64,000 nt of DNA, from the NCBI RefSeq assembly GCF_016734805.1, contig NZ_JAERQG010000001.1, forward strand, positions 1,571,371-1,635,370, read 5' to 3'. The notes under the pieces are model-generated. The model was given only the letters and a program-made list of their open reading frames with translations. It searched no databases and had not been told where the DNA came from. The position numbers and the translations under genes are program-made. Shown here in pieces: positions 32,903 through 42,458 of the stretch. This DNA is from Marivirga atlantica (GTDB taxonomy: Bacteria; Bacteroidota; Bacteroidia; Cytophagales; Cyclobacteriaceae). How positions within the stretch are numbered: the stretch's first letter is position 1; each line of letters opens with the position of its first letter.

Positions 32903-33892
32903 ATGAAGGAAATACTTAACAGATTATCACGATTTAATACGCTGAGTAAAGAAGAGGCTCAGGATATCCTTACCAGAATTGGGCAGGGTGAATTCAATAA
33001 TTCCCACCTGGCAGCTTTCATGGCGATGTACATGATGCGTCCTATTACTGTTGATGAATTATCTGGCTTTAGAGCCGCTTTGATGGAGCTTTGCATGCCT
33101 ATTGATTTAAGTGCTTATGATGGTATGGATTTGTGCGGAACCGGAGGAGATGGTAAAAACACTTTTAACATATCTACGCTTTCAGCTTTTGTGGTGGCGG
33201 CCTGCGGTCAGCATGTGGTAAAGCATGGTAACTATGGCGTTTCATCAAAATGCGGAAGCTCAAACTTATTGGAGCACTTTGGTTATGAATTCACCAATGA
33301 ACAAGGCGAGCTGGAAAGGCAATTAGAAACTTCTGGAATTTGCTTTCTACATGCCCCAAAGTTTCATCCGGCTATGCGATTCGTGGCACCCATCAGAAAA
33401 GAATTAGGCATCAAAACTTTCTTTAACATGCTCGGTCCTTTGGTAAATCCTGCCAAACCGAAGAAGCAACTTGCGGGCGTTTTCGATCATGAGTTGGCCA
33501 GAATCTACAATTACCTATTTCAGGAAACTGATGCCAACTTTAGTATCGTTTATGACCTTAATGGTTATGATGAGTGTTCACTAACCGGCTCAACTAAAGT
33601 ATTTACCAACAAGGGCGAACAGATTGTAAAGCCTAGTGATTTCCAGCTGAATAAAGTAAATGCTGAAAAAATAGCAGGGGGCGATTCCATTGAAGAAGCT
33701 GCCAAAATATTTACCACGATACTTGAGGGCAAAGGAAATTCAGAGCAGCAATCAGTTGTTTATGCTAATTCAGCATTGGCATTACAAACTGCCGGTAAAT
33801 GCGAAACTCTGGAAGAAGGTAAGTCAATGGCGGAAGAGGCTATCTTATCAGGAAAGGCACTGTCAATATTTAAGAAATTAATGGCTGCCTAA
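32903..33892 (+). CDS. trpD: anthranilate phosphoribosyltransferase
   Basis: A 329-residue class III phosphoribosyltransferase joining anthranilate to PRPP. The PRPP-binding DLCGTGGDGKNTFNIST, the KHGNYGVSSKCGSSNLLE loop and LGPLVNPAKPKKQLAGV are all present. It follows trpG by 3 bases. The 43-base spacer before trpC contains repetitive AT-rich words (TTATTATCAACTTATTACTT). Confidence 0.96.
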   Translation: MKEILNRLSRFNTLSKEEAQDILTRIGQGEFNNSHLAAFMAMYMMRPITVDELSGFRAALMELCMPIDLSAYDGMDLCGTGGDGKNTFNISTLSAFVVAACGQHVVKHGNYGVSSKCGSSNLLEHFGYEFTNEQGELERQLETSGICFLHAPKFHPAMRFVAPIRKELGIKTFFNMLGPLVNPAKPKKQLAGVFDHELARIYNYLFQETDANFSIVYDLNGYDECSLTGSTKVFTNKGEQIVKPSDFQLNKVNAEKIAGGDSIEEAAKIFTTILEGKGNSEQQSVVYANSALALQTAGKCETLEEGKSMAEEAILSGKALSIFKKLMAA

Positions 33893-33935
33893 ATAACTTA
33901 TTATCAACTTATTACTTAATGAAGTATAGCAACTA

Positions 33936-34733
33936 ATGAATACACTAGAAAAGATCATCAATTATAAAAAGGAAGAGGTTGAAAAGCGAAAGAAGCTTTA
34001 TCCGGTTGAACTGCTAAAGCAACAAACTTATTTCGAAGCCACTCCTGTTTCCTTAAAGAAATACCTGCTAGACCCCAATAAAACCGGGATTATTGCTGAG
34101 TTTAAAAGACAGTCGCCTTCTGAGGGAATCATCAACCAACATGCAAAGGTAGAAGAAACATCCATCGGCTATATGCAGGCTGGCTCCAGTGCACTTTCTA
34201 TTTTGACTGATAAACCATCCTTCGGAGGTGATTTAGAAGATTTAAAGACAGCCAGAAAATTCAACTTCTGCCCGATTCTCAGGAAGGATTTCATGATTGA
34301 TTCTTATCAGGTATATGAAGCTAAAGCCAATGGAGCAGATGCCATTTTGTTAATAGCAGCAGCTATCGACAGGGCTAAAGCGGAAGAATTAGCGGCACTG
34401 GCCCATGAATTGAAAATGGAAGTACTGCTGGAAGTACATAATGAAGAGGAGATCAATTCACATCTGGGCGACTATGTGGATTTAGTGGGAGTAAACAGCC
34501 GTGATCTGAAATCTTTTAAAACTGATCTGGAAGGACTGAAAGCTTTATATAGTAAAATCCCAGATGAATATGTGAAGATAGCAGAGAGCGGAATTAAAAC
34601 TTCAGAGGATTACCTAAAGCTAAAAACGCTTGGCTTTAAAGGCTTCCTGATTGGTACTACTTTTATGAAGAACACCAATCCTGCTAAAGCTTGCCAGAAG
34701 TTTTCGCAACAAATAAGAATAACCAAAAACTAA
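33936..34733 (+). CDS. trpC: indole-3-glycerol phosphate synthase
   Basis: A 265-residue TIM barrel. IIAEFKRQSPSEG (substrate lysine), LSILTDKPSFGGDLEDL, PILRKDFMIDSYQ, LLEVHNEEE, GVNSRDLKSF and IAESGIK cover the conserved strand ends. It stands alone, not fused to trpF as in enteric bacteria; trpF follows after 6 bases. Confidence 0.97.
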   Translation: MNTLEKIINYKKEEVEKRKKLYPVELLKQQTYFEATPVSLKKYLLDPNKTGIIAEFKRQSPSEGIINQHAKVEETSIGYMQAGSSALSILTDKPSFGGDLEDLKTARKFNFCPILRKDFMIDSYQVYEAKANGADAILLIAAAIDRAKAEELAALAHELKMEVLLEVHNEEEINSHLGDYVDLVGVNSRDLKSFKTDLEGLKALYSKIPDEYVKIAESGIKTSEDYLKLKTLGFKGFLIGTTFMKNTNPAKACQKFSQQIRITKN

Positions 34734-34739
34734 TATATA

Positions 34740-35405
34740 ATGGAGACTAAAGTTAAAACACCGAAAGTAAAAATTTGCGGAATGCGGTACCTGCCTAATG
34801 TGAAGGAGATACTTGAATACCAGCCTGATTATTTGGGGTTTATCTTTTTTGTAGGCTCCAAAAGATTTACAGCAGCTCATGAAATGGATCGCATCATTAA
34901 GCTCGATTTCGGAAAAACGAAGCGCATTGGTGTATTTGTGAATGAAGAAATTGACATCATCCTCGATTTTAAGGAGAGAGGTTACTTTTCCATCGTTCAG
35001 TTGCACGGAGATGAAAGTCCGGAATATGTTGAAAAATTAAGCGCATCAGGGCTTGAAGTCATTAAAGCCATTAGTGTGGGAGATGACTTTAACAAAGCGC
35101 AACTGAAACCTTTTGAAGGGAAGGTTGACTATTTCTTATTCGATACCAAAGGAAAATACCGTGGAGGCAATGGCTGGAAGTTCAACTGGAATGTACTAAA
35201 GGACATAGACCATCAAACCCCCTTCTTTCTAAGTGGAGGCTTAACACCCGATGATGTTGAAAAGGCGGTTTCCCTTGATATCCCAGAATTGGAAGCCCTG
35301 GATTTTAACAGTCAGCTTGAAACCAAGCCTGGTATTAAAAATATTAACCGTGTAGAGGAATTAGTCAAATCTTTAAAAGAGATAAAACAGACAACATTAA
35401 ACTAA
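34740..35405 (+). CDS. trpF: phosphoribosylanthranilate isomerase
   Basis: A 221-residue TIM barrel. KICGMRY (catalytic cysteine), [43 protein letters not shown] (catalytic aspartate) and [11 protein letters not shown] identify it. It lies between trpC and trpB with 6- and 5-base spacers. Confidence 0.95.
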   Translation: METKVKTPKVKICGMRYLPNVKEILEYQPDYLGFIFFVGSKRFTAAHEMDRIIKLDFGKTKRIGVFVNEEIDIILDFKERGYFSIVQLHGDESPEYVEKLSASGLEVIKAISVGDDFNKAQLKPFEGKVDYFLFDTKGKYRGGNGWKFNWNVLKDIDHQTPFFLSGGLTPDDVEKAVSLDIPELEALDFNSQLETKPGIKNINRVEELVKSLKEIKQTTLN

Positions 35406-35410
35406 TTGAA

Positions 35411-36598
35411 ATGGCTCAAAAAATAGCAATAGACGAAAATGGATATTATGGTGATTTCGGGGGAGCATACATCCCTGAACTCCTGCATCCAAATATAGAA
35501 GAACTCAGAAATTCTTATCTGGACATCATGACTAAACCTGATTTTCAGGAAAAATTCAAACTGCTGCTTAAAGATTATGTAGGCAGACCTACACCGCTAT
35601 ATCTGGCTAAGAAGCTTAGTGAAAAGTATGGCGCGAAAATCTATCTGAAAAGGGAAGATTTGAACCATACCGGAGCGCATAAAATCAATAATGCCATAGG
35701 GCAGGCCTTAGTGGCAAAAGAGCTGGGCAAGAAGAAAATTATAGCTGAAACAGGAGCAGGTCAGCATGGGGTAGCCACCGCAACGGCCTGTGCACTTTTA
35801 GGAATGGAATGTACTGTTTTCATGGGCGAAAAAGACATGGAGCGCCAGAAGCCCAATGTAGAGCGCATGAAGATTTTAGGCGCTAAAGTGGAACCTGCAC
35901 GTTCAGGTAGCAAGACTTTGAAAGATGCCACCAATGAGGCCATGCGTTACTGGATCAACAATCCAGAAGATACACATTACATTATTGGTTCTGTGGTGGG
36001 GCCACATCCTTATCCGGATATGGTAACGCGTTTTCAGTCAGTGATTAGTGAGGAGATGATGAATCAGCTGCAGGAGCATGAAGGCAAGAATAATCCTGAT
36101 TATGTGATTGCTTGTGTGGGTGGTGGCAGCAATGCCGCTGGTGCTTTCTATCATTACCTGAATGAGGAAGATGTTAAGCTGATCTGTGTGGAAGCTGCCG
36201 GCCATGGAGTGGATAGTGGAGAAACTGCTGCTACCACCGCTAAAGGAAGTGATGGCGTTTTGCATGGATCGAAAACGCTTTTGATGCAGTCGGAAGATGG
36301 GCAGGTGACTGAACCTTATTCCATCTCGGCAGGACTTGATTATCCTGGTATTGGGCCTTTACACGCACATTTGTTTAAAAGTAAACGAGGCATCTTTAAA
36401 TATGTAACCGATGAGCAAGCCATGCAGGCAGGCGTAGAACTGAGCAAACTGGAAGGTATTATTCCTGCGGTGGAATCGGCTCATGCGCTAGCCGCTTTAA
36501 GTCAAATTGATTTCAAAGCATCCGATGTGGTGGTGCTCAACCTGTCTGGTAGGGGAGACAAAGACTTGCAGACTTATATCAACCACGGAAGCTATTAA
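35411..36598 (+). CDS. trpB: tryptophan synthase beta chain
   Basis: A 395-residue PLP enzyme that condenses indole with serine. [13 protein letters not shown] opens it; the PLP lysine is in [35 protein letters not shown] and [10 protein letters not shown] are the cofactor loops. The length fits the TrpB1 type that pairs with TrpA. The spacer to trpA is 75 bases of repetitive sequence. Confidence 0.97.
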   Translation: MAQKIAIDENGYYGDFGGAYIPELLHPNIEELRNSYLDIMTKPDFQEKFKLLLKDYVGRPTPLYLAKKLSEKYGAKIYLKREDLNHTGAHKINNAIGQALVAKELGKKKIIAETGAGQHGVATATACALLGMECTVFMGEKDMERQKPNVERMKILGAKVEPARSGSKTLKDATNEAMRYWINNPEDTHYIIGSVVGPHPYPDMVTRFQSVISEEMMNQLQEHEGKNNPDYVIACVGGGSNAAGAFYHYLNEEDVKLICVEAAGHGVDSGETAATTAKGSDGVLHGSKTLLMQSEDGQVTEPYSISAGLDYPGIGPLHAHLFKSKRGIFKYVTDEQAMQAGVELSKLEGIIPAVESAHALAALSQIDFKASDVVVLNLSGRGDKDLQTYINHGSY

Positions 36599-36673
36599 TT
36601 ACGAATTACGAATTGAGATTTACGATTTAAGAATTCTTGGTTCTTGAATCTTAACTCTAGACTCTAAAAAATC
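36599..36673 (+). repeat. repetitive spacer between trpB and trpA
   Basis: Short words recur in this 75-base spacer: TTACGAATTACGAATTGAGA and then TTTACGATTTAAGAATT, followed by TTCTTGGTTCTTGAATCTTA and CTCTAGACTCT. It has no coding potential. Degenerate direct repeats of this kind look like slippage-made filler inside the operon. Confidence 0.5.
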
Positions 36674-37453
36674 ATGTTACATAGAATAGAAAATATATTC
36701 CGGCAGCAGGAAAAAGATAAGCTGACGATTTACTTTACGGCAGGCTACCCGAAGTTGGATGATACCCAAACCATCATAAAGGCGCTGAATGAAACTGATA
36801 CCGATATCATTGAAATTGGTATCCCTTATTCTGATCCTTTGGCTGATGGAGAAACCATACAGCAAACCAGTCACCAGGCATTGGAAAATGGTATGAACCT
36901 GAACCTGCTTTTTGAGCAGCTGAAGGACTTAAGGCAAATTACTGATAAGCCCGTTTTCCTGATGGGATACTGTAACAATGTGCTCAAATACGGAACAGAG
37001 AAATTCTGCAAGCAATGTGCTGAAGTAGGAGTAGATGGCCTCATTCTTCCTGATATGCCTATTTTGGAATACCAGAAGCAGTTTGCTCCTTATTTTGATA
37101 AGTACGGCTTGAAAAACGTATTTCTGATTACGCCAAAAACTTCAGAAGAGCGCATCAGAGCCATTGATGAACTCAACGGAGGCTTTATCTATATGGTGAG
37201 CAGCGCAGCCACTACCGGGGGCAGCTGGCAGGAAAGTCCTGAAAAGACTGCTTATCTGCAACGCATAAAAAACATGAAGCTGAAAACACCGCAAATGGTA
37301 GGTTTTGGCATTTCGGATTATCCGGCTCTAAGGCTGGTAAATCAGTTTACTGATGGCGCCATCGTAGGCAGTGCCTTTCTACGCGCACTCGATCCTGATA
37401 AGTTGGAGCAAAGCGTAAAAGACTTCATATCCTTGATGCGCAGCAATAAATAA
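36674..37453 (+). CDS. trpA: tryptophan synthase alpha chain
   Basis: A 259-residue TIM barrel that cleaves indole-glycerol phosphate and passes indole to TrpB. The catalytic glutamate and aspartate lie in IIEIGIPYSDPLADG, with YFTAGYP at the start, GLILPDMP, YMVSSAATTGG and GFGISDYPA later. It is followed by a 57-base spacer with repeats and then DAHP synthase. Confidence 0.97.
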   Translation: MLHRIENIFRQQEKDKLTIYFTAGYPKLDDTQTIIKALNETDTDIIEIGIPYSDPLADGETIQQTSHQALENGMNLNLLFEQLKDLRQITDKPVFLMGYCNNVLKYGTEKFCKQCAEVGVDGLILPDMPILEYQKQFAPYFDKYGLKNVFLITPKTSEERIRAIDELNGGFIYMVSSAATTGGSWQESPEKTAYLQRIKNMKLKTPQMVGFGISDYPALRLVNQFTDGAIVGSAFLRALDPDKLEQSVKDFISLMRSNK

Positions 37454-37479
37454 CCTTAATAGGAGTGAAACAATCTAGC

Positions 37480-37510
37480 TACTTGATACTAGCTACTAAA
37501 TACTTAAAAA
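37480..37510 (+). repeat. repetitive spacer before DAHP synthase
   Basis: CTAGCTACTTGATACTAGCT is followed by ACTAAATACTT, so CTAGCTACT and near copies repeat two or three times in the 57-base spacer after trpA. It has no coding potential and is similar in style to the trpB-trpA spacer. Confidence 0.45.
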
Positions 37511-38524
37511 ATGATTTTACAATTAGAAAAAAATATAGCAGCAGGCGAAAAAGATCAACTGATCAGCAGCCTCGGGCAGTACACCAAATCGGTGAGTGAG
37601 GTGCAAACCCAGAAAGGCTTTTACCTGGTGGCACTTGAAAATAAGGATGTAGACATCAGGAATATCGGACAGCTCAAGGGCGTGAAGGATGTTCATGTAG
37701 TGTCCGACAATTACCAGCTGGTGTCAAAGAAATGGAAGGTGAGTCCTTCAGAAATTAGCTTACGCGATGGCGATGTAATCTCCCAAAATGATTTTGCACT
37801 GATGGCAGGTCCATGCAGCATTGAAAGTGAAGAACAGGTAGATGCGGTGATCAAACATCTGGTGGAGAACAATGTGAAAATTATGCGTGGAGGTGTTTAT
37901 AAGCCAAGAAGCTCGCCTTACTCATTCCGTGGTTTAGGCATGGACGGCTTAAAAATGTGGTACGAAAAAGCCAAAGCAGCAGGCATCAAAATTATCACCG
38001 AAGTAATGCAGGTATCGCAGGTGGAGGAGATGTACGATTATATTGATATCTACCAGGTAGGCGCCAGGAATACCCAGAACTTCAACCTGCTGGATGAATT
38101 GGGCAAGGTTGATAAACCTGTGATGATCAAAAGAGGGGTGAGCGGCACTATAGAAGAGCTTTTATATTCTGCTGAATATGTTTTCAGTGGAGGCAATGAA
38201 GACTTGATTTTATGTGAACGCGGCATCAGAACTTTTGAAAACATGACCCGCAACACATTGGATATCAACGCGATTCCTGTACTGAAAGACAAATCACACT
38301 TGCCTGTGGTGATTGACCCATCACATGGTATAGGGATCAGAAAACATGTGGAGCCGGTAGCGTTGGCAGGCATTATGGCCGGAGCCGATGGCGTAATTTA
38401 TGAGCTACACCCGGACCCTGAAAAAGCCATGAGTGACGGACAGCAATCTTTGTATTTTGAAGAGTCAGCTGCTATGATCAACAAAATGCGCAAGGCCTAT
38501 GCACTAAGAGGCGAGCTCAATTAG
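37511..38524 (+). CDS. 3-deoxy-7-phosphoheptulonate synthase, type I beta
   Basis: A 337-residue DAHP synthase, first step of the shikimate pathway. An N-terminal ferredoxin-like domain (residues 1-75) of the Thermotoga type, a possible regulatory site, precedes the TIM barrel with MAGPCSIESEEQ (metal cysteine), RGGVYKPRSSPYSFRG, VGARNTQNF, LKRGV-type MIKRGVSGT, and VIDPSHGIG. There is no fused chorismate mutase. As the last gene of the trp operon it lets tryptophan need raise carbon flow into the aromatic pathway. A terminator follows. Confidence 0.94.
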   Translation: MILQLEKNIAAGEKDQLISSLGQYTKSVSEVQTQKGFYLVALENKDVDIRNIGQLKGVKDVHVVSDNYQLVSKKWKVSPSEISLRDGDVISQNDFALMAGPCSIESEEQVDAVIKHLVENNVKIMRGGVYKPRSSPYSFRGLGMDGLKMWYEKAKAAGIKIITEVMQVSQVEEMYDYIDIYQVGARNTQNFNLLDELGKVDKPVMIKRGVSGTIEELLYSAEYVFSGGNEDLILCERGIRTFENMTRNTLDINAIPVLKDKSHLPVVIDPSHGIGIRKHVEPVALAGIMAGADGVIYELHPDPEKAMSDGQQSLYFEESAAMINKMRKAYALRGELN

Positions 38525-38540
38525 TTATTGGTTATCAGTT

Positions 38541-38572
38541 ATTGTCCCGATAGAGATTGGGACAATCTTTTT
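38541..38572 (+). terminator. intrinsic terminator of the trp operon
   Basis: ATTGTCCCGAT and ATTGGGACAAT form an 11-bp stem with one G-U pair and a 4-nt loop, followed by C and T residues, 16 bases after the DAHP synthase stop. Confidence 0.85.
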
Positions 38573-38580
38573 TGAGCTCT

Positions 38581-38695
38581 CGTCATTGCGATCATGTCGT
38601 ATCTCGACTTCAGTCGAGAGCGCCATGAGAAGCAATCTTACTCTTTTATCAGAAAATTGCTTCATTCTCTGTCGGTGACAGACAGGCTCGCAATA
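38581..38695. repeat. REP-like compound palindrome
   Basis: About 115 bp with ends CGTCATTGCGA and TCGCAATAACC in inverted order, an inner pair GAAGCAAT (38629-38636) and ATTGCTTC (38656-38663), and a perfect hairpin TCTCGACT TC AGTCGAGA (38602-38619). This nested order is typical of dispersed REP or BIME-type units mobilised by transposase-like proteins. It follows the trp terminator directly. Confidence 0.7.
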
Positions 38696-38748
38696 ACCAT
38701 TACATTCATACTTGCTTCATATAGCCAAAATGTGTAGTTTCATTGCAT

Positions 38749-38823
38749 GTTTAACCAAAACCGATACAAAGCCCCTCTGCTAAACGACAACATTCGTTTA
38801 CAAACGCTTTCAATCGGTTAAGA
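38749..38823 (+). repeat. nested inverted repeat upstream of the SIR2 gene
   Basis: TTAACC (38751-38756) pairs with GGTTAA (38816-38821); AACCGAT (38759-38765) is an alternative partner of ATCGGTT (38813-38819); inside, TAAACGA (38781-38787) pairs with TCGTTTA (38794-38800). The left end GTTTAAC fits the RYYYAAC core of integron attC sites; the right end GTTAAGA misses GTTRRRY by one base. The rest of 38824-39044 has a further inverted repeat TTTGGTTTT/AAAACCAAA (38910-38918, 38943-38951) and no gene that I can support. Confidence 0.4.
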
Positions 38824-39044
38824 AAATATATAAGCTGGATAAAGTAACTTGGTTGCTATATTTGGGTGTTGTGCTTCATGCGGAAAAGGCCAACACACAA
38901 ACAGGCACATTTGGTTTTGCCGAAGCGCAAAGTCAATACTGTAAAACCAAAAGATCCTGTTTTTTTTTGCAAACGCTCGACAAGAATGTTGATATTTTAG
39001 AATCAAAAAAGGCTGATAAAGCCTAAATATAATTGAACAAGACT

Positions 39045-40367
39045 ATGGCCGAAACAGCTGAAAATTGGCAAGGAAAACATATCATAAAGCTCAGAGACTA
39101 CAAAATCCCCACGTCTTTAGATGAACCAGACGCACTAAAACTAAGAGAAGAAGTTGAACCTTGGCTTACAGCATTATGCCAAAGTGAACACCTATCATTA
39201 CTAACCGGAGCTGGGATTTCTTCAGCAGTACATTATTTATCGAATGGATCAGCTGGAGCGGGAATGGGAAATATTGAATTATCTGTATTTGAGAATGAAA
39301 TCAATGTCAAATCCAAAGAAGCAGCCGAAAAAGCAGGAAGAGGTGACCAACCTAACATAGAAGACCAAATACGAACTATTAATGATCTGGTAAGAGGGCT
39401 TGAAATCTATTTGTGTGATGTAAGCGAGGAAGATGAACTTGAAGATTTAATTGAGGAACTTGAGACTTTAAAAAAAGAACTGAACGATGGCATTATTGAT
39501 TTTGCTAATAATGTCTTAGAAGCTGAGAAAAATATTGTAAACTCAACCAGTGAAGAAGCAGCGGAGTATTTAATGAATTTCATGCTGAGCTTTGCTAGTA
39601 GAATTGCTACAAGAGAGAGGCTGAACTTATTTACTATCAACTACGACCGGATTCTAGAGTTTGGAGCAGAATTAGCTGGTTTACATTTAATTGATCGGTT
39701 TGTTGGAAGTGTATCTCCCATTTTTAGGTCATCTCGCCTTAATATTGACATACATTATAATCCACCCGGAATACGTGGTGAACCAAGATATTTAGAAGGA
39801 GTAGTAAATTTTACAAAGCTTCACGGTTCTTTGGATTGGACAGAAAATGATGGAATCGTACAAAGATTCGCATTGCCATATGGTGCAAAAGAAATTAGCA
39901 CCTACAATATCAAAGAAGGTAGCTTAATGATTTACCCAAACTCTTCCAAGGATAGAGAAACAGCTGAATATCCGTACGTTGAATTATTTAGAGATTTTGC
40001 TAGTGCCGTTATAAGACCCAATTCAACAGTCGTGACATATGGATATAGCTTTGGAGATGATCATATAAACCGTGTTTTGAACGATATGCTCACTATACCG
40101 TCAACACATTTAGTGATAATTGCTTTTGATGACGTAGGTGATCGAATAAAACGCTTCTACACAAAAGTCAAACGACCTGTACAGATTTCATTATTAATAG
40201 GAAGTCATTTTGGCGACCTTAAGACATTAGTTGACAACTATCTCCCTAAACCAGCTATAGATCGTACAACATATAAAATGGCCGACCTTCTTAAGGCCAG
40301 AGGAGCTACAGTTAAATCCATTGAGGAGAAAAGTCCCGAACAAGAAAAACCAGAAGGTCATGAGTAG
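39045..40367 (+). CDS. SIR2-domain protein of a SIR2-HerA defence pair
   Basis: A 440-residue protein from the ATG at 39045; a TTG four codons upstream is possible. The SIR2 fold is shown by LLTGAGISSA (residues 52-61, NAD-binding), TINYDRILEFG near 195-205, the catalytic histidine in TKLHGSLDW and YGYSFGDDHINRVL. A charged helical insert (about 110-175) sits between the first two motifs. Family knowledge: SIR2 proteins paired with HerA ATPases form anti-phage complexes (described as SIR2-HerA, also called Nezha) in which SIR2 destroys NAD+. Its last 8 bases overlap the HerA gene, so the two are translated together. Confidence 0.88.
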   Translation: MAETAENWQGKHIIKLRDYKIPTSLDEPDALKLREEVEPWLTALCQSEHLSLLTGAGISSAVHYLSNGSAGAGMGNIELSVFENEINVKSKEAAEKAGRGDQPNIEDQIRTINDLVRGLEIYLCDVSEEDELEDLIEELETLKKELNDGIIDFANNVLEAEKNIVNSTSEEAAEYLMNFMLSFASRIATRERLNLFTINYDRILEFGAELAGLHLIDRFVGSVSPIFRSSRLNIDIHYNPPGIRGEPRYLEGVVNFTKLHGSLDWTENDGIVQRFALPYGAKEISTYNIKEGSLMIYPNSSKDRETAEYPYVELFRDFASAVIRPNSTVVTYGYSFGDDHINRVLNDMLTIPSTHLVIIAFDDVGDRIKRFYTKVKRPVQISLLIGSHFGDLKTLVDNYLPKPAIDRTTYKMADLLKARGATVKSIEEKSPEQEKPEGHE

Positions 40368-42402
40368 GTCACCGGTTGAAAATCATGCAGACCTACGTAT
40401 TGGGGTTGTAGAATATATAGCACCGGACGATATCAAAGTTCAACTTGATTTAGAAGCCCCCGATGGGATTGCTGCTAATGCTGGTGTACCTCGGGAATTT
40501 CCACGGATCAACAGCTACGTTCTTATTCCAAATGAAGGTGGTCATATAGTTTGCCAAGTTGAATGGATTAATATTGAGCGATCTCCTTTCCCCAAACGCA
40601 AGGGCTATCAAGATTATGGTTTAATAGATTTACCTTTTCCAATACGGAAGATGAAAGTTGCGCCATTGGGAATTCTCAAAATGGATGCAGAGGAGAAGTT
40701 TAAATTTCAAAGAGGCGTTCATTCATTTCCCAGTATAGGGTCTCCAGTCTTAATTCCAACAGACTTACAGCTCAAGTCTATTGTTGAATCGGGTTCAAAC
40801 AGACGTGTTTACATTGGGAATAGCCCTCTTACTGCAAACGCTGAAGTTAAAATAGACCCTGATCGACTATTTGGGAGACATCTTGCTATTCTTGGAAATA
40901 CTGGTAGTGGAAAATCTTGTACCGTTGCTGGACTTATACAATGGTCATTGGAGGCAACTGACTCTGCTGACAACCCAAATGCGAGGTTTATTATACTTGA
41001 TCCCAACGGAGAATATTCTAAAGCTTTTGGAGAAGATGCAAAAGTTTACAGGGTAGGAGATGAAAAGAACAAATTGGAAGTGCCTTTATGGATGTGGAAT
41101 AGTGCGGAATGGAGCTCATTCACTCAAGCAAGTACAAGAGCTCAACTGCCTATCCTTAAAAGGGCATTAAGAGCAATGCGAAATGAGGAGATGGAATTTG
41201 AAGATAACCCAAACCTTCGAGCTAAAAAGTTCACGGGGATTTTACTTCAATCTTTAATCTCATCTGAAAACAGAGGTGAACCCTACAGCGGACAATTTCC
41301 AGCAAATAAAAACTTCATTGAAAAACTTGAACGATGGAATCTGTCATTGAGTGCATTTGACCTAGATGATCAAAATCTTAATGATCTTAATGAATCAATA
41401 GGTGAATCTATTGGAAGTCATAAAATACCTTGGGAAAATGGAAGAGGCTTTAATTATCCAGTATTTACTAATCAAGAGATTGAAGAATTAATAAATCTAA
41501 CACGAGATACATTCATCTCTCTAGGAGGTGATGAGAAAGAAATATTTCCAAAAAATGAAGATGTTCCCATTCCTTTTAATGGAGGTGATTTTCTAAACTA
41601 TTTAGAAGCTTTAGCACAAGAAACAGGTAACGAGCAGTATTTGGAATTTTTGATTGCCAGAATTAGAACAATGCTGGCTGATTCAAGGATGGACGCTGTT
41701 ATTGGCGATGAAATTGAAATTGAATTGGATAAATGGCTGGAAAATTATATCGGAGAAAGTGATAAAAAGTCTATAGTAATTATTGATCTATCTCTGGTTC
41801 CTGCTGAGATAACACATGTTACAACTTCAGTCATAGCAAGAATTGTGTTTGAAGCATTGCAACGATATAGAAAAATAAACAAAAAAACTCTTCCTTCAGT
41901 GCTGGTCATGGAAGAAGCACATTCATTTATTACAAGATATAATGATAGCTCTGACGGTAATTCCTCATCAACATGCACCAAAGTATTTGAGAAAATTGCA
42001 CGCGAAGGTAGAAAGTTCGGATTGGGTTTAGTTTTATCCTCTCAACGTCCATCAGAGTTATCGCCAACTGTACTTTCTCAATGCAATAGTTTTATTCTTC
42101 ATCGGATAAGCAATGATCGAGATCAAGAATTAGTCGGAAGATTATTACCTGACAATTTCAGAGGGCTTTTACGTGAATTACCTTCTTTGCCTTCCCAAAA
42201 GGCTATTCTCTTGGGATGGGCCTCTGAATTGCCAATCTTAATGAAGGTTAGAGATCTGCCCTTTAATAATCAACCTCAATCTGATGATCCTGATTTTTGG
42301 GATGTTTGGACTCGAAAGGACTCAAAAGGTAGAGATGTTAAAAGAGACGTTGATTGGAAGAAAGTCTCAGATGATTGGCAGGAAAATGATGATGAAGAGT
42401 AG
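40360..42402 (+). CDS. HerA-like ATPase of a SIR2-HerA defence pair
   Basis: A 680-residue HerA/FtsK-type ATPase from the ATG at 40360, inside the end of the SIR2 gene; the frame is open further upstream from a TTG at 40321. Residues 1-150 form the HAS-barrel-like N-terminus. Walker A is LGNTGSGKS near 178-186, Walker B LVMEEAHSF near 515, and the arginine-finger region SSQRPSELSPTVLSQCNSF follows. HerA forms hexamers on which SIR2 subunits sit. No nuclease domain is fused. It ends at 42402 and no third gene of the module follows closely. Confidence 0.9.
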   Translation: MSRSPVENHADLRIGVVEYIAPDDIKVQLDLEAPDGIAANAGVPREFPRINSYVLIPNEGGHIVCQVEWINIERSPFPKRKGYQDYGLIDLPFPIRKMKVAPLGILKMDAEEKFKFQRGVHSFPSIGSPVLIPTDLQLKSIVESGSNRRVYIGNSPLTANAEVKIDPDRLFGRHLAILGNTGSGKSCTVAGLIQWSLEATDSADNPNARFIILDPNGEYSKAFGEDAKVYRVGDEKNKLEVPLWMWNSAEWSSFTQASTRAQLPILKRALRAMRNEEMEFEDNPNLRAKKFTGILLQSLISSENRGEPYSGQFPANKNFIEKLERWNLSLSAFDLDDQNLNDLNESIGESIGSHKIPWENGRGFNYPVFTNQEIEELINLTRDTFISLGGDEKEIFPKNEDVPIPFNGGDFLNYLEALAQETGNEQYLEFLIARIRTMLADSRMDAVIGDEIEIELDKWLENYIGESDKKSIVIIDLSLVPAEITHVTTSVIARIVFEALQRYRKINKKTLPSVLVMEEAHSFITRYNDSSDGNSSSTCTKVFEKIAREGRKFGLGLVLSSQRPSELSPTVLSQCNSFILHRISNDRDQELVGRLLPDNFRGLLRELPSLPSQKAILLGWASELPILMKVRDLPFNNQPQSDDPDFWDVWTRKDSKGRDVKRDVDWKKVSDDWQENDDEE

Positions 42403-42458
42403 AGCTTAAATCATTAGTCGAAAGAATTGATGAAATGACTTTTAATGCCATATCTCAA

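Noticed and set aside
36599..36673. Possible CRISPR-like or regulatory repeat between trpB and trpA
   Set aside because: The words are short, degenerate and without regular spacers; simple repetitive filler fits better.
38818..39006. 62-residue minus-strand ORF upstream of the SIR2 gene
   Set aside because: It covers an inverted-repeat region, has no recognisable domain and no plausible start context.
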